Positions 24,541-34,548 of a DNA stretch of 59,319 nt are shown piece by piece. Made by a program: the position numbers and the translations under genes. Position 1 is the first letter of the stretch. Every line of letters begins with the position of its first letter. The stretch comes from Ignavibacteria bacterium. GTDB taxonomy: Bacteria > Bacteroidota > Ignavibacteria > Tepidaquicellales > Tepidaquicellaceae. The stretch is from the NCBI GenBank assembly GCA_016783945.1, contig JADHVP010000005.1, forward strand, positions 1 through 59,319, in the 5' to 3' direction. The notes under the pieces are model-generated. The model saw only the letters and a program-made list of their open reading frames with translations, was not told the DNA's origin and ran no database searches.

Positions 24541-26697
24541 ATGGATAGAAGTTTGCAGAAAAAGAAGAAGGTGCATCGTCCACAAGGTATTATGAATAAA
24601 ATGCGCGATAAGATGCCGCTTATTATTATCATTTTGATCATAGCATTTTTAGGTACGATTATTTTTGAGTGGGGTATGGATTATATGGGTATGAGCGGTC
24701 AGAGTACGACTTTTGGAGAAGTTAATGGTGTAGAAATAACATACCAGGAATATGAGCAGGCAGTTCAGCAGCAAGTTGAGCAAATGAGACTTGAGAATGA
24801 AGGGAAAGATATTGACGAAGCAACTATGGAGCAGATAAGAGAACAGGTATGGAATAATCTTGTGACTCAAACATTAACCAGACAGGAAATAAATAAGCTT
24901 GGAATAAAAGTGTCTGATGCGGAAATACTTGATTGGATTTATAACCGACCTGAAACACTACCGGAGGTTGTAAAGAGAAATTTCATGGATTCAACCGGTG
25001 TGTTCAATATGGCAGTATACCAGCAAGCCCTCGGTGATAAAAGACCTGAAGTGCGGGAATTCTGGAGCCAGGTCGAAAATTATTTAAGAGAAACTATACT
25101 AAGCGAAAAGCTTCAATCAATAATTGTTAGTTCGGTTATCGTAACAGAAGGCGATGTTCTTCAAAAGTATAAAGATGATAATATAATAGCAAACTTCGAT
25201 TTTATATCGTTGAGTCTGAACTCCATTACTGACACTTCTATAAATAATGTATCGGATGAAGAATTACGGAAGTATTATGACGAGCATTTAGATGAGTTTA
25301 AGCAGGAAGAAGCTGTAAGATTCAGGTACGTAATTTTTTCTGATGCTCCTACCGCCGAAGACTCTGCCGTAGTTGAGAAACAACTCAATGCTTATATAGA
25401 AGATTTTAAAAATTCAAGTATTGATGATTCATCGTTAATAAAACTTGTTAATGATATATCCGAATCTCCTTTTGATGAGAATTTTAAAAAACTTAACACC
25501 ATTGGTAAAGGTGCGTTAGATTTTTTAGTTAAAGCGCAACAAGATGAAGTTTCAAATTTAATTATTGACCAGGATGGGTACAAGGTTGTTAGATTCTTAG
25601 GTTCAAAAGAGGGAGATGATCTTTATGCAAATGCCTCGCATATAATGGTGAATTTTGGAACAGACACTCTTGCTGCTAAGAAAAAAGCAGAAGACATTTT
25701 AAAGAGAGCAAAGGGAAATGAAAAATTTGAGGATCTTGCATTCATGTTATCAGAAGATCCATCAGCAAAACAAAACAGAGGAGACCTTGGTTGGTTTACT
25801 AAAGGAGCAATGGTTCCCGAATTCGAAACTGCTGCTATGGATGGTAATGTAGGTGATATCATAGGACCTATAAAAACTCAGTATGGTTTTCATATTCTTA
25901 AGATAAAGGGTAAAAGCAAAAAAGAGTTTAAATTTGCTGAGTTAAAAATGACTGTGAAATCTGGTTCAAGAACGAAAGACGCTGCAAAGAAAGGTGCGGA
26001 AGATTTTATTTTTAGTATTGAGGAAGGTGCTAATATAGATACACTCGCGTTAACTTTGAAGATGCCTGTATTAGCAACTCCCGAGGTTACAAGGGATGGG
26101 GTTATACCCGGTGCAGGACAAAATAAAAGTTTGATTAGTTTTGGTTTTGAAAGTGATATTTATGAAATGGACGGACCTTTTAGAATACAGGGTGGATATG
26201 GTGTTTATCAACTTGTCGAGAAAATTCCGGAAGGTTACAAGAATTTCGATTCAATAAAGACGACACTAATACAGCCAAAAGTTGTAATGGAGAAAAAGTT
26301 TGCTTTACTCAAACAGGTTGCCGATGACTTGATGGGAAAAATTCAAAATAGTGATTTGAATTCTTTAACAACGCTTGACCCGAATTACATTGTTGAAACT
26401 GCGGATAGTGTTTCAGTTTCAAAACCCTATGCTAAGATAGGAATGGATTATGCTTTCAACAATGTTGTTTTCAACATGACACCGGGTGAATTATCCAATC
26501 CCATAAAAGGTAACAACGGGTATTATATAGTGAAATTAAAATCTATAACTCCTTTTAACCAGCAGGATTATATGAGTAAAGGAGCGGAAATTCGAAATCA
26601 GTTGATGCAAACAAAACAACAAGCTGTAATACAGGAATGGTTAGCGAATCTGCAGAATAAAGCTGATATAATTGACAACAGGGATAGATTCTTTTAA
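24541..26697 (+). CDS. Membrane-anchored peptidyl-prolyl isomerase/periplasmic chaperone (PpiD/SurA-like)
   Basis: The 718-residue protein has a short basic cytoplasmic tail, one membrane helix (about 27-44, LIIIILIIAFLGTIIFEW), a SurA-N-like chaperone segment (about 55-240), and a parvulin (PpiC-type) rotamase domain at about 358-460 with ASHIMVNF, EDPSAKQNRGDLGWF and GFHILKI. A C-terminal region ends in a second chaperone/rotamase-like part (TPGELSNPIKGNNGYYIVKL). This is the PpiD layout: an inner-membrane chaperone assisting proteins leaving SecYEG, fitting the secDF genes nearby. The ATG is preceded by AAGGAG. It is longer than E. coli PpiD (623). Confidence 0.88.
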   Translation: MDRSLQKKKKVHRPQGIMNKMRDKMPLIIIILIIAFLGTIIFEWGMDYMGMSGQSTTFGEVNGVEITYQEYEQAVQQQVEQMRLENEGKDIDEATMEQIREQVWNNLVTQTLTRQEINKLGIKVSDAEILDWIYNRPETLPEVVKRNFMDSTGVFNMAVYQQALGDKRPEVREFWSQVENYLRETILSEKLQSIIVSSVIVTEGDVLQKYKDDNIIANFDFISLSLNSITDTSINNVSDEELRKYYDEHLDEFKQEEAVRFRYVIFSDAPTAEDSAVVEKQLNAYIEDFKNSSIDDSSLIKLVNDISESPFDENFKKLNTIGKGALDFLVKAQQDEVSNLIIDQDGYKVVRFLGSKEGDDLYANASHIMVNFGTDTLAAKKKAEDILKRAKGNEKFEDLAFMLSEDPSAKQNRGDLGWFTKGAMVPEFETAAMDGNVGDIIGPIKTQYGFHILKIKGKSKKEFKFAELKMTVKSGSRTKDAAKKGAEDFIFSIEEGANIDTLALTLKMPVLATPEVTRDGVIPGAGQNKSLISFGFESDIYEMDGPFRIQGGYGVYQLVEKIPEGYKNFDSIKTTLIQPKVVMEKKFALLKQVADDLMGKIQNSDLNSLTTLDPNYIVETADSVSVSKPYAKIGMDYAFNNVVFNMTPGELSNPIKGNNGYYIVKLKSITPFNQQDYMSKGAEIRNQLMQTKQQAVIQEWLANLQNKADIIDNRDRFF

Positions 26698-26717
26698 TTT
26701 TTAGGAATCTTTTTAAT

Positions 26718-26783
26718 AAAAAAATCCATTATATTTTATGAACTGTGAGAGTAATAAATTTTCAATAATATAATGGATTTTTA
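26718..26783 (+). terminator. Long-looped inverted repeat ending in T's
   Basis: AAAAATCCATTATAT (about 26720-26734) is inverted at ATATAATGGATTTTT (about 26768-26782), leaving a 33-nt loop and a T-rich right arm. It begins about 20 bases after the ppiD-like stop and is the likely terminator. It also lies directly upstream of the next gene's start, so it could modulate readthrough. Confidence 0.55.
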
Positions 26784-26794
26784 TTTTGAGTTGT

Positions 26795-27535
26795 ATGAAA
26801 CATAATTTGAAAATATTATTCGTACTTTTATTTATTTTAAATTCTTCAATTTCATACTCACAGGTTTTTTCTTTTTCCTCATTGTATGAAGGATTATCTT
26901 TATCGGTAACCGGGAATTATGTTTCATCTGCTTCGATCCAGTTATATCCGAATTCATATAATCTTGTTGAGAAGAATGTATTCGACGAGTTAAAAGGTGG
27001 TTATGGATATGGGATCTCTTTAAGAAAAAAATTCTTTCGTGATGATCTGTACATTGGGATAACAACAGAGTATATTAAGATTTATGATAATGAACTTACA
27101 CAGTTATTAGAAAGTGATACAAATTTTGTAAAGGTAAGGGCAACGGAAACTGTGTGGATGATTCCGATTGAGCTTTCTTTAATATTCAATGTGCCCAGTA
27201 TAACGGATGAATTGAGAGTATATCTCGGCGGTGGGGTTGGTGTTTACTTCGGAGATAGAATCAGAAAAATTCTCGGAATGGAAACTGAAACTAAATCAAG
27301 AGAAGCACTGTTGAATATACATGTTTTAAGTGGTTTAGAATATTTTTTCGAAAAAAATATATCGGCATTATTTGAGGTCCGTTTTCGCCAGGCACAGTAC
27401 AGGGTACAAAGTAGTTACCCGACTAACCAGGCAGTTCTAAATGGAGTAACTTATGATTTTGAAAAAGATTTGAATTCGAAAGTATTCATAGATGGCTTAA
27501 AATTAAGTTTAGGTGTTGCATATTACTTTAATTAG
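26795..27535 (+). CDS. Outer-membrane beta-barrel-like protein, function unknown
   Basis: A 246-residue product starts at ATG 26795; three upstream codons back to a TTG are open but would precede the signal peptide. The N-terminus MKHNLKILFVLLFILNSSIS followed by YSQ is a clean signal peptide. The mature part alternates polar and hydrophobic residues and has barrel-style strands such as GGYGYGISLRKKFF, LRVYLGGGVGVYFG and LSLGVAYYFN, ending in an aromatic residue as outer-membrane porin-like proteins often do. It probably sits in the outer membrane. It is 31 bases upstream of the protease gene and may be cotranscribed. Confidence 0.7.
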   Translation: MKHNLKILFVLLFILNSSISYSQVFSFSSLYEGLSLSVTGNYVSSASIQLYPNSYNLVEKNVFDELKGGYGYGISLRKKFFRDDLYIGITTEYIKIYDNELTQLLESDTNFVKVRATETVWMIPIELSLIFNVPSITDELRVYLGGGVGVYFGDRIRKILGMETETKSREALLNIHVLSGLEYFFEKNISALFEVRFRQAQYRVQSSYPTNQAVLNGVTYDFEKDLNSKVFIDGLKLSLGVAYYFN

Positions 27536-27566
27536 AAATGCATTTCAGTAAATATTTTATATAGAT

Positions 27567-29210
27567 ATGAAAATAATATTACTTACTTCTTTGATACTGT
27601 TTCTTTTTGCTTTTTCTGGAACCGAACTGAAGACAGAAAAAAATTTTGACAATTCATATTTTACAAAAAACAAATTCCTCGTAAAGACAAAAAGTGAATT
27701 AAGAATCTCCGAAGCTACAGGTGAGATTTCCACTTTAACCGGGATTCAATCTATCGATGAGAAGAACTCCGAATTTAGGATAAAGAAGATTAAAAAATTA
27801 TTTAAGTTGAATAATGGCAGCGAATATTTATATAATAAATTTAATATGTCATGCATTTATGTATTTTATATCGATGAATCAGTGAAAATGGATATAAATA
27901 AAATTGTAAATGATTATAACTCGGATGAAAATATTGAATACTGTGAACCGAATTTCATTGGAAGTGCTGCCGGAAGTAAGGGAAGCGAAACCGATTTTGC
28001 AATACCGAATGATGAGATGTTCAGTAAACAATGGTATTTAAAAAATGATGGCTTAATAATGCCGACCAACGGACGAGAATCGAAGATTGGAGCAGATATT
28101 AATATGGTGAAAGCCTGGGATATTGAAACAGGTAGTGATGATATAATAATTGCAATATGTGATTCTGGTATAGATGACAATAATCCCGATCTAAAAGGAA
28201 GAATGTGGTTCAACAGCAAAGAAATACCTAACAATAAAAGAGATGATGATGGTAACGGTTACGTTGATGATTACAGGGGTTGGGATTTTGCATACGATGA
28301 AAAAAATCCTGAGGATGGGTTTGGACACGGAACAAATATTGCTTCAGTAATTGGAGCAAATACTAATAACAATATCGGCTTTGCCGGGATCAATCAAAGT
28401 TCGAAATTAATGAATTGTAAAAATCTCAGCGACGATAATTATGGTGAGTATGCCTGGTGGGCAGAGTCTATTAAGTATGCTGTAGATAATGGAGCTAAGA
28501 TTGTTAATATGAGTGAAGGCGGGGACGATTATTCTAAGACTTTAAAGACGGCTGTAGATTATGCTAACGAGAGTGGAGTATTGGTTGTAGCGGCAATGAT
28601 GAACAGAGGTAACAATAAAGATTACTATCCTGCAAGTTTGAATGGTGTCTTTGCTGTTGGAGCAACGGACTCCGATGATAAAAGATGCAAAAAATTTACC
28701 TGGGGAGGTGGAAGCTGCTGGGGTAAACATATTGCGGTTGTTGCCCCGGGAAATAAAATTTACGGATTGGATTATGAAGATGCTTATAATTACGATGTGT
28801 ATTGGAGCGGAACATCGCAGTCAACTGCAATGGTAAGTGCACTTGCTTCGCTGTTATTATCACAAAAAAGAACACGGTCTGTCGATGAGATAAAAAAAAT
28901 TATTATGGCTACAGCAAGAGATAAGGTCGGCGATCCGAGAGAGGATAAACCCGGGTGGGATCAATATTATGGATTTGGCAGAATTGATTGTTACCTGGCT
29001 TTAACGTATGAACAAAGTCCTGAGATTGAAAAAAGAATTGAAGAGATTAGGAAAAAAAACAGAGACAAAACTACGGAAGTTAATAAAAGATATGAAGACG
29101 ATAATAATAATAATAATGATAAAGATAAACCTGCTAAATCTTTGAGAGAAGAAAGAGAGATTAAAAAATCACAACCCGATGAACCGTTGGGACCTGCGAA
29201 GAAAAGATAA
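27567..29210 (+). CDS. Secreted subtilisin-family (S8) serine protease
   Basis: The 547-residue protein has a signal peptide (about 1-18), a propeptide-like region to about 170, then the S8 catalytic domain. The triad is Asp in IICDSGIDD (written here IAICDSGIDD), His in GFGHGTNIASVIGA and Ser in GTSQSTAMVSALASLLLS. The last ~60 residues are a charged, Asn/Asp/Lys/Glu-rich tail. No Cys-rich or type IX sorting domain is evident. It probably degrades or processes proteins outside the cytoplasm. A terminator follows 49 bases after its stop. Confidence 0.9.
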   Translation: MKIILLTSLILFLFAFSGTELKTEKNFDNSYFTKNKFLVKTKSELRISEATGEISTLTGIQSIDEKNSEFRIKKIKKLFKLNNGSEYLYNKFNMSCIYVFYIDESVKMDINKIVNDYNSDENIEYCEPNFIGSAAGSKGSETDFAIPNDEMFSKQWYLKNDGLIMPTNGRESKIGADINMVKAWDIETGSDDIIIAICDSGIDDNNPDLKGRMWFNSKEIPNNKRDDDGNGYVDDYRGWDFAYDEKNPEDGFGHGTNIASVIGANTNNNIGFAGINQSSKLMNCKNLSDDNYGEYAWWAESIKYAVDNGAKIVNMSEGGDDYSKTLKTAVDYANESGVLVVAAMMNRGNNKDYYPASLNGVFAVGATDSDDKRCKKFTWGGGSCWGKHIAVVAPGNKIYGLDYEDAYNYDVYWSGTSQSTAMVSALASLLLSQKRTRSVDEIKKIIMATARDKVGDPREDKPGWDQYYGFGRIDCYLALTYEQSPEIEKRIEEIRKKNRDKTTEVNKRYEDDNNNNNDKDKPAKSLREEREIKKSQPDEPLGPAKKR

Positions 29211-29258
29211 TAGTAAATTCCAAAAACCGATTGTTCCATTATATTTTTTTATTTAATG

Positions 29259-29295
29259 AAGTTAAACTTTTAGATTTTAAAGTTTAACTTTTTTT
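29259..29295 (+). terminator. Rho-independent terminator after the protease gene
   Basis: AGTTAAACTTT (29260-29270) pairs with AAAGTTTAACT (29279-29289), followed by six T. It argues that the TTG at 29294, inside the T-run, is not the start of the following birA gene. Confidence 0.8.
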
Positions 29296-29311
29296 GTTTA
29301 ATTTAACACCC

Positions 29312-30097
29312 ATGGATATTGACAAGATTCGCAGTAGTTTGGTTAAGGAAGGATATTTAAAAGATATTGTATATTTTGAGCAATTAGATTCTACTAATAA
29401 ATATGCTAAAGAGAATAAGACATCGAGTGATGTACTGGTAATAGCCTCACATCAAAAGAGTGGTATTGGAAGATTTGGAAGAGTCTGGGAAGCGGAAAAG
29501 GATGAGAACATAACGATAACATTGGTTAAAAATTTTCAACTCACTATTGATGAAGCACACCTTGTAAATTTCTATACGTCATACATTTTAATTACGGTAT
29601 TTAAAGAAAAGTTTTCAAACTATCCCAATTCCAGTTTTTCCCTTAAGTGGCCCAACGACGTAATGCTGAATAACAACAAGGTTGCGGGGATACTGACAGA
29701 GCTTCAGAATTTGCAATCAGACAACAAAAGATTTTTAATTGGCATTGGTGTAAACGTAAATCAAAAGGAGTTCACAGATTTTATAAAAATTAAAGCGACA
29801 TCTTTTTACAGAGAACTTTCAAAAGAGACGAATTTAGAAGATTTAATAATAATGATAATCGAAAAGTTTTATAATAATCTTGATTTGATAAACTCTGCTG
29901 AAAAGTTGTTAACCTTATGGAAGCAAAACACAAACTTGATAGATAAAAAAATATCTTTGAGAACTGTGGAAGATGCAAAAGAAATCAAAGCAAAAGTCTT
30001 AGATATCGATTTGGATGGTGGTATAAAAGTTGAAATTGAAAATGGAAATAAATATAAGTATTTTTCAGGAGAGATTAGTCTAATTTACGACACTTAA
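29312..30097 (+). CDS. birA: Biotin-[acetyl-CoA carboxylase] ligase, monofunctional
   Basis: The 261-residue protein has the BPL/LplA core: DSTNKYAKEN, SHQKSGIGRFGRVWEAEKDE (the biotinyl-AMP loop, normally GRGRxGR), SLKWPNDVM and KVAGILTEL, and a short SH3-like C-terminal domain (ISLRTVEDA onward). It attaches biotin to the carboxylase carrier protein. There is no N-terminal helix-turn-helix, so it is not a BirA-type repressor. I choose ATG 29312 over TTG 29294, because the latter lies in the preceding terminator. Confidence 0.92.
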   Translation: MDIDKIRSSLVKEGYLKDIVYFEQLDSTNKYAKENKTSSDVLVIASHQKSGIGRFGRVWEAEKDENITITLVKNFQLTIDEAHLVNFYTSYILITVFKEKFSNYPNSSFSLKWPNDVMLNNNKVAGILTELQNLQSDNKRFLIGIGVNVNQKEFTDFIKIKATSFYRELSKETNLEDLIIMIIEKFYNNLDLINSAEKLLTLWKQNTNLIDKKISLRTVEDAKEIKAKVLDIDLDGGIKVEIENGNKYKYFSGEISLIYDT

Positions 30098-30146
30098 AAA
30101 ATTCAAATCTAATCAACATTACATCTTAAAATAAACGGACTCAAAA

Positions 30147-30557
30147 ATGTTATCTGACTTCGGTCAAGTTTTAGTTTTTATGATTATCGCAGTAGCGTTC
30201 GTAGCTTTTGTACTACTTGCATCAAAAGTCTTTTATCCGAAAAGACCTTCAAAAGAAAAATTATCAACTTACGAATGCGGTGAAAATACAATAGGAGAAA
30301 CATGGCTCAAGTTCAACGTAAGGTTCTATGTAGTAGCATTAATATTTATAGTATTTGACGTTGAGATTGTTTTTCTTTTCCCATGGGCTGTAGTTTTCAG
30401 AGAGATGGGTATGATAGCTTTCGTTGAAATGGCTATATTTCTAATAATTTTGATTTTTGGTTTTATATATGTTCTTGCGAAAGGTGATCTTTACTGGGAT
30501 AAACCTAAACCTGTAATACCAAAACTCGAAAGGGAAATTTTTAATAGCCAAAAATAG
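30147..30557 (+). CDS. nuoA: NADH-quinone oxidoreductase subunit A
   Basis: The 136-residue, three-helix membrane protein of complex I has the family motifs YECGENTIGETW and FNVRFYVVALIFIVFDVEIV, with the conserved acidic residues of the second helix. Subunit A flanks the quinone-binding region together with NuoH and NuoJ. It is first in the nuo operon, with nuoB following by 17 bases. The birA stop is 49 bases upstream. Confidence 0.96.
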   Translation: MLSDFGQVLVFMIIAVAFVAFVLLASKVFYPKRPSKEKLSTYECGENTIGETWLKFNVRFYVVALIFIVFDVEIVFLFPWAVVFREMGMIAFVEMAIFLIILIFGFIYVLAKGDLYWDKPKPVIPKLEREIFNSQK

Positions 30558-30574
30558 ATCTTGTAATATAATTT

Positions 30575-31084
30575 ATGGGAATATTAAATAAACTCGACAG
30601 TAAAGTAGAACAATTCGAAAGCGGCAATATAATTATAACTTCTGCCGACAAACTTTTAAACTGGGCACGATTATCGTCAATGTGGCAAATGAGTTTTGGT
30701 CTTGCGTGTTGTGCCATTGAAATGATGGCAACAGCAGCTTCTCATTATGACCTCGATAGGTTTGGAATAATTCCAAGACCTTCCCCAAGACAGAGCGATG
30801 TAATTATAATTTCGGGAACGGTTACGCTAAAGATGGCAACGAGAGTAAAAAAATTGTATGACCAAATGCCGGATCCTAAATACGTTTTATCTATGGGTAG
30901 TTGTTCAAACTGCGGCGGTCCTTATTGGGAACACGGGTATCATGTCTTAAAAGGTGTTGACAGGATTATTCCCGTAGACGTTTATATACCGGGTTGTCCG
31001 CCACGACCGGAAGCATTACTTGAAGGACTTATTCATTTACAGGAGAAAATTCGATCGCAGTCGATTGCTAAAAAAGTTTCGTAA
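30575..31084 (+). CDS. nuoB: NADH-quinone oxidoreductase subunit B
   Basis: The 169-residue subunit carries cluster N2, the last Fe-S centre before quinone. The four ligands are visible as Cys45-Cys46 ([10 protein letters not shown]), Cys110 (MGSCSNCGG) and Cys141 ([14 protein letters not shown]; here [10 protein letters not shown]). The protein sits at the junction of the peripheral and membrane arms next to NuoD. Length and motifs are normal. Confidence 0.97.
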   Translation: MGILNKLDSKVEQFESGNIIITSADKLLNWARLSSMWQMSFGLACCAIEMMATAASHYDLDRFGIIPRPSPRQSDVIIISGTVTLKMATRVKKLYDQMPDPKYVLSMGSCSNCGGPYWEHGYHVLKGVDRIIPVDVYIPGCPPRPEALLEGLIHLQEKIRSQSIAKKVS

Positions 31085-31152
31085 AATGCGTTATCTTAGT
31101 TTTTACAACTTAATATATTTTAAAAAATAGATTTTATTATTAGATAAACTGA

Positions 31153-31632
31153 ATGGATATATCTGAGATCTTATCAATTTTAAATTCCGTATTTGAGAAA
31201 GAAACTATTGAATTAAAAACTGACATTCCTGTAGAACCTTTCTTGATAATTGCTCCAAGTAAAATAAATGCAATTTCTTTATTTTTGAGAGATGAAGAAA
31301 GACTGCAGTTTGATTTTTTAAGTTCACTCAGTGGGGTGGATTATGATGAGGAAAATCTTGCTGTAGTTTATAATTTATACTCTTTTGTTCATAAGCATAA
31401 ATTGATGATTAAAGTTATTGTACCGAAGAATGAACCCAATGTTAAAACTGTTTCCAACATATGGACTACAACTGACTGGCATGAGAGGGAGGCTTATGAT
31501 CTTTTCGGAATTGTGTTCGAAGACCACCCTGATTTGCGTAGAATATTATTACCGGATGACTGGGAAGGTTATCCTTTGAGAAAAGATTATAAAGTGCAGG
31601 AATTTTATAAAGGGATGAAAGTACGTTATTGA
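31153..31632 (+). CDS. nuoC: NADH-quinone oxidoreductase subunit C
   Basis: The 159-residue 30-kDa subunit homologue of complex I has the signature WHEREAYDLFGIVFEDHPDL followed by RRILLPDDWEGYPLRKDY near the C-terminus. It supports NuoD in the connecting part of the peripheral arm. It is separate from nuoD, not fused. An unrelated envelope-protein gene overlaps its stop codon and separates it from nuoD. Confidence 0.95.
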   Translation: MDISEILSILNSVFEKETIELKTDIPVEPFLIIAPSKINAISLFLRDEERLQFDFLSSLSGVDYDEENLAVVYNLYSFVHKHKLMIKVIVPKNEPNVKTVSNIWTTTDWHEREAYDLFGIVFEDHPDLRRILLPDDWEGYPLRKDYKVQEFYKGMKVRY

Positions 31633-32267
31633 AAGAGATGATACACAGTTTTCTATATTTTAGTTTTTTACCTTTATTTGTATTTACATCTTTTGAATGC
31701 TCAACGATAGATAAGAAAAGTGATGATAAGCAATTAAATGATTCCACTGCGTTCTTTCAAAATGAATTTTTCCCGGTAAGTGTTGGTAATCACTGGCGCT
31801 ACTCAATCGAAAAACCCGGAGAAGAAAAAGACAATTATGATGTCGAAATAACTGATCAGGAAAAAACCTTTGATGAAATTAAGGTTGTGTTTAATTCATT
31901 CCCCTTCTTTTGGTTAAAGGAAGAAAAGACAACTTTAATTGTTAAAGAATCTGGTGACGTTTACATTATCGATGAAAATAAAAATGAAAGTCTTCTTATA
32001 CCTCGTGACTCTGATATACGCGAAGGATTCAACTGGAAGATGGGAGAGTGGAATGCCAGCATTATTAACACACATGAAAAAATTAAGACGATGAACGTGG
32101 TTTATGAAGATTGCATACATATAAATTATACGATATCCATATCTTTTAATTCCGAGTTATGGTTATCAAAAAATACAGGAATTGTAAAATGGGGCTTTAA
32201 CAGGACAAATCCCCCTTCGTTAAATTTTACATATTATTTACTCGATAAATTTGAATCTAAACATTAA
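31629..32267 (+). CDS. Predicted exported or lipid-anchored protein inside the nuo operon, function unknown
   Basis: The 212-residue product starts at a TTG overlapping the nuoC stop by four bases; an ATG at 31638 is a possible alternative. The N-terminus [18 protein letters not shown] followed by Glu-Cys is a strongly hydrophobic export signal with a Cys where a lipoprotein would be cut, though SFEC is a poor lipobox. The mature part is beta-rich, with [17 protein letters not shown] resembling the start of many small secreted FCB-group proteins. It ends two bases before nuoD. Nothing in it resembles a complex I subunit. Its tight overlap suggests translational coupling with nuoC. Confidence 0.75.
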   Translation: MKEMIHSFLYFSFLPLFVFTSFECSTIDKKSDDKQLNDSTAFFQNEFFPVSVGNHWRYSIEKPGEEKDNYDVEITDQEKTFDEIKVVFNSFPFFWLKEEKTTLIVKESGDVYIIDENKNESLLIPRDSDIREGFNWKMGEWNASIINTHEKIKTMNVVYEDCIHINYTISISFNSELWLSKNTGIVKWGFNRTNPPSLNFTYYLLDKFESKH

Positions 32268-32269
32268 AG

Positions 32270-33388
32270 ATGGCAGAGCTAAAAACTGAAGAAATGATTT
32301 TGAACATGGGACCCCAGCATCCTTCTACTCATGGGGTACTCCGGTTAGAACTTGTCATGAATGGTGAAATAATAGAGGATGTGAAGCCGCATATTGGTTA
32401 TCTTCACAGATGTTTCGAAAAACATGCCGAAGCTATGACATATCCTCAGGTTATTCCTTATTGCGATAGAATGGATTATCTGGCATCAATAAGTAATGAA
32501 TTCGGTTATGCAATTGCTGTCGAAAAGTTAATGGGTATCGAAGTGCCCGAAAGAGTCGAGTATATACGAGTTATAATGGCAGAGCTTCAGCGGGTAGCTT
32601 CTCACCTTGTTGCAATAGGAACGAACGGACTTGATATAGGAGCATTTACACCGTTTCTTTATTGTTTTATTGATAGAGAAAGGATTCTTGAGATATTCGA
32701 GATTACATGCGGAGCAAGATTGCTTTATAATTACATTTGGATTGGTGGAGTATCACGGGATATTCCTGAAGATTTTCAAAAGAAGGTAAAAGATTTTGTG
32801 AAATATTTCAGACCGAGAATAAAGGATTTAAATAATTTACTATCTTACAATAAGATTTTTATAGATAGAACTGCAAACATTGGTGTGTTACCGCCTGATG
32901 TTGCGATCAATGCTGGAGCGAGCGGTCCGACACTACGCGGTTCAGGTGTTAAGTTTGATTTAAGAAAAGATGATCCTTATTCAATCTATGATAAATTCGA
33001 TTACGATATACCGGTAGGTGAGGGTGAAAAGGGAACTGTTGGAGATTGCTGGGATCGTTACATGGTCAGAGTATATGAAATGGAGGAATCATTAAAGATT
33101 ATTGAACAGGCTATTGATAATATTCCTGAAGGAGATGTTTTGTCAGCAGTACCAAAGAGAGTACGTCCCCAGGAAGGTGAGATATATTTTCGCACAGAAA
33201 CTCCCAGGGGTGAACTTGGATATTACATTATTAGTGACGGAACAGTTAATCCAAAAAGAGTCAAAGCAAGATCACCCGCTTTTTGCAATTTGAGTTTGAT
33301 ATCTCAAATATCACAGGGTGCTATGATAGCTGATATAGTTGCAATAATCGGAAGTTTAGATATTGTCCTCGGTGAAATTGACAGATAG
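32270..33388 (+). CDS. nuoD: NADH-quinone oxidoreductase subunit D
   Basis: The 372-residue 49-kDa homologue opens with [20 protein letters not shown], the segment whose His lies at the quinone site. It then has [33 protein letters not shown] and a C-terminal [11 protein letters not shown], the standard end of the family. It forms the quinone-reduction chamber with NuoB. It starts two bases after the inserted envelope gene. Confidence 0.97.
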   Translation: MAELKTEEMILNMGPQHPSTHGVLRLELVMNGEIIEDVKPHIGYLHRCFEKHAEAMTYPQVIPYCDRMDYLASISNEFGYAIAVEKLMGIEVPERVEYIRVIMAELQRVASHLVAIGTNGLDIGAFTPFLYCFIDRERILEIFEITCGARLLYNYIWIGGVSRDIPEDFQKKVKDFVKYFRPRIKDLNNLLSYNKIFIDRTANIGVLPPDVAINAGASGPTLRGSGVKFDLRKDDPYSIYDKFDYDIPVGEGEKGTVGDCWDRYMVRVYEMEESLKIIEQAIDNIPEGDVLSAVPKRVRPQEGEIYFRTETPRGELGYYIISDGTVNPKRVKARSPAFCNLSLISQISQGAMIADIVAIIGSLDIVLGEIDR

Positions 33389-33449
33389 TTAATTGAGTAA
33401 TTATTTTTTTTTATTAAAAACTATTAAAATAAATTTTTACAGCTGATAA

Positions 33450-34499
33450 ATGGAGCAATTTCTTATAGATACTTTTGGTGATAATATACTAACCTATATT
33501 ATTATGCCGGTTCCAGTATTGATATTTCTAAGCCTTTTTGCATTGGGAGCGGTGTTAGCAGAAAGAAAGGTCTCAGCTTACATGCAGGATAGGTACGGAC
33601 CTAACAGAGTAGGTAAAGGAATATTACAAACTCTTGCTGATATGATTAAATTATTTCAGAAAGAAGACATAACTCCTGCAAAAGCTGATAAACTGCTTTA
33701 TAATCTTGCTCCTTTTATTGTTTTTACGGCAACGTTTATGGGTTATGCTGTGATTCCATTTTGTAGTTTGTACATTGGTGCAGACCTGAACATTGGGATA
33801 TTTTATTTTTTAGCAATTACTTCTTTGAGTATCGTTGGTATTTTGATTGCAGGTTGGGCATCAAACAATAAGTATTCTTTATTTGGAGCTATGAGAGCTG
33901 TTGCCCAGATAATTAGCTATGAAATTCCCACTGCATTAGCAATTTTAATAGTTGTGATGATTGCCGGAACTTTGAGCATGCAGGAGATAGTAGAGCTTCA
34001 AGGTGGAGGAATTCTGAACTGGTTTATTTTTGGTGGTCCCGGAGGAGCAACGAAGTATATATTACTTCCGTTTCTTTTTGCCGCTTTCATGGTTTTGTAT
34101 ATCTCTACGCTTGCAGAAACAAACAGAACTCCTTTCGATATACCGGAAGCGGAAAGCGAACTTGTAGCAGGTTTTCATACGGAATATTCCGGAATGAAGT
34201 TCGCAATGTTCTTCTTTGCAGAGTACGGACAGATGTTTGCTGTGTCCGCTATTGTGGCAACTTTATTCTTAGGTGGATGGCAGTCTCCTTTTGGTGAACT
34301 CATTCCTGTTCTAAACACACCAGTTGCCCAGATTATATGGTTTATTTTGAAAGGATGTATATTTGTTTTTGTCCAAATGTGGCTTAGATGGACTTTACCA
34401 AGATTGAGAGTTGACCAGTTAATGATTTTATGCTGGAAATATCTTATACCGGTATCATTTATTAATTTGTTTGCGGTAGGATTATATATAGTTCTATAA
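33450..34499 (+). CDS. nuoH: NADH-quinone oxidoreductase subunit H
   Basis: The 349-residue multi-helix membrane subunit lines the quinone entry channel. The conserved pieces include [57 protein letters not shown] and a final [17 protein letters not shown]. The order D-H follows directly, since nuoG is absent between them. The length is typical. Confidence 0.97.
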   Translation: MEQFLIDTFGDNILTYIIMPVPVLIFLSLFALGAVLAERKVSAYMQDRYGPNRVGKGILQTLADMIKLFQKEDITPAKADKLLYNLAPFIVFTATFMGYAVIPFCSLYIGADLNIGIFYFLAITSLSIVGILIAGWASNNKYSLFGAMRAVAQIISYEIPTALAILIVVMIAGTLSMQEIVELQGGGILNWFIFGGPGGATKYILLPFLFAAFMVLYISTLAETNRTPFDIPEAESELVAGFHTEYSGMKFAMFFFAEYGQMFAVSAIVATLFLGGWQSPFGELIPVLNTPVAQIIWFILKGCIFVFVQMWLRWTLPRLRVDQLMILCWKYLIPVSFINLFAVGLYIVL

Positions 34500-34548
34500 A
34501 TTAAATCAGAAAACTTTTTAACATTTAATACAGATTGTTAAGTAACAT

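Noticed and set aside
29294-29311. Upstream TTG start for birA
   Set aside because: The TTG lies in the T-run of the preceding terminator; the ATG at 29312 fits the start of the conserved domain.
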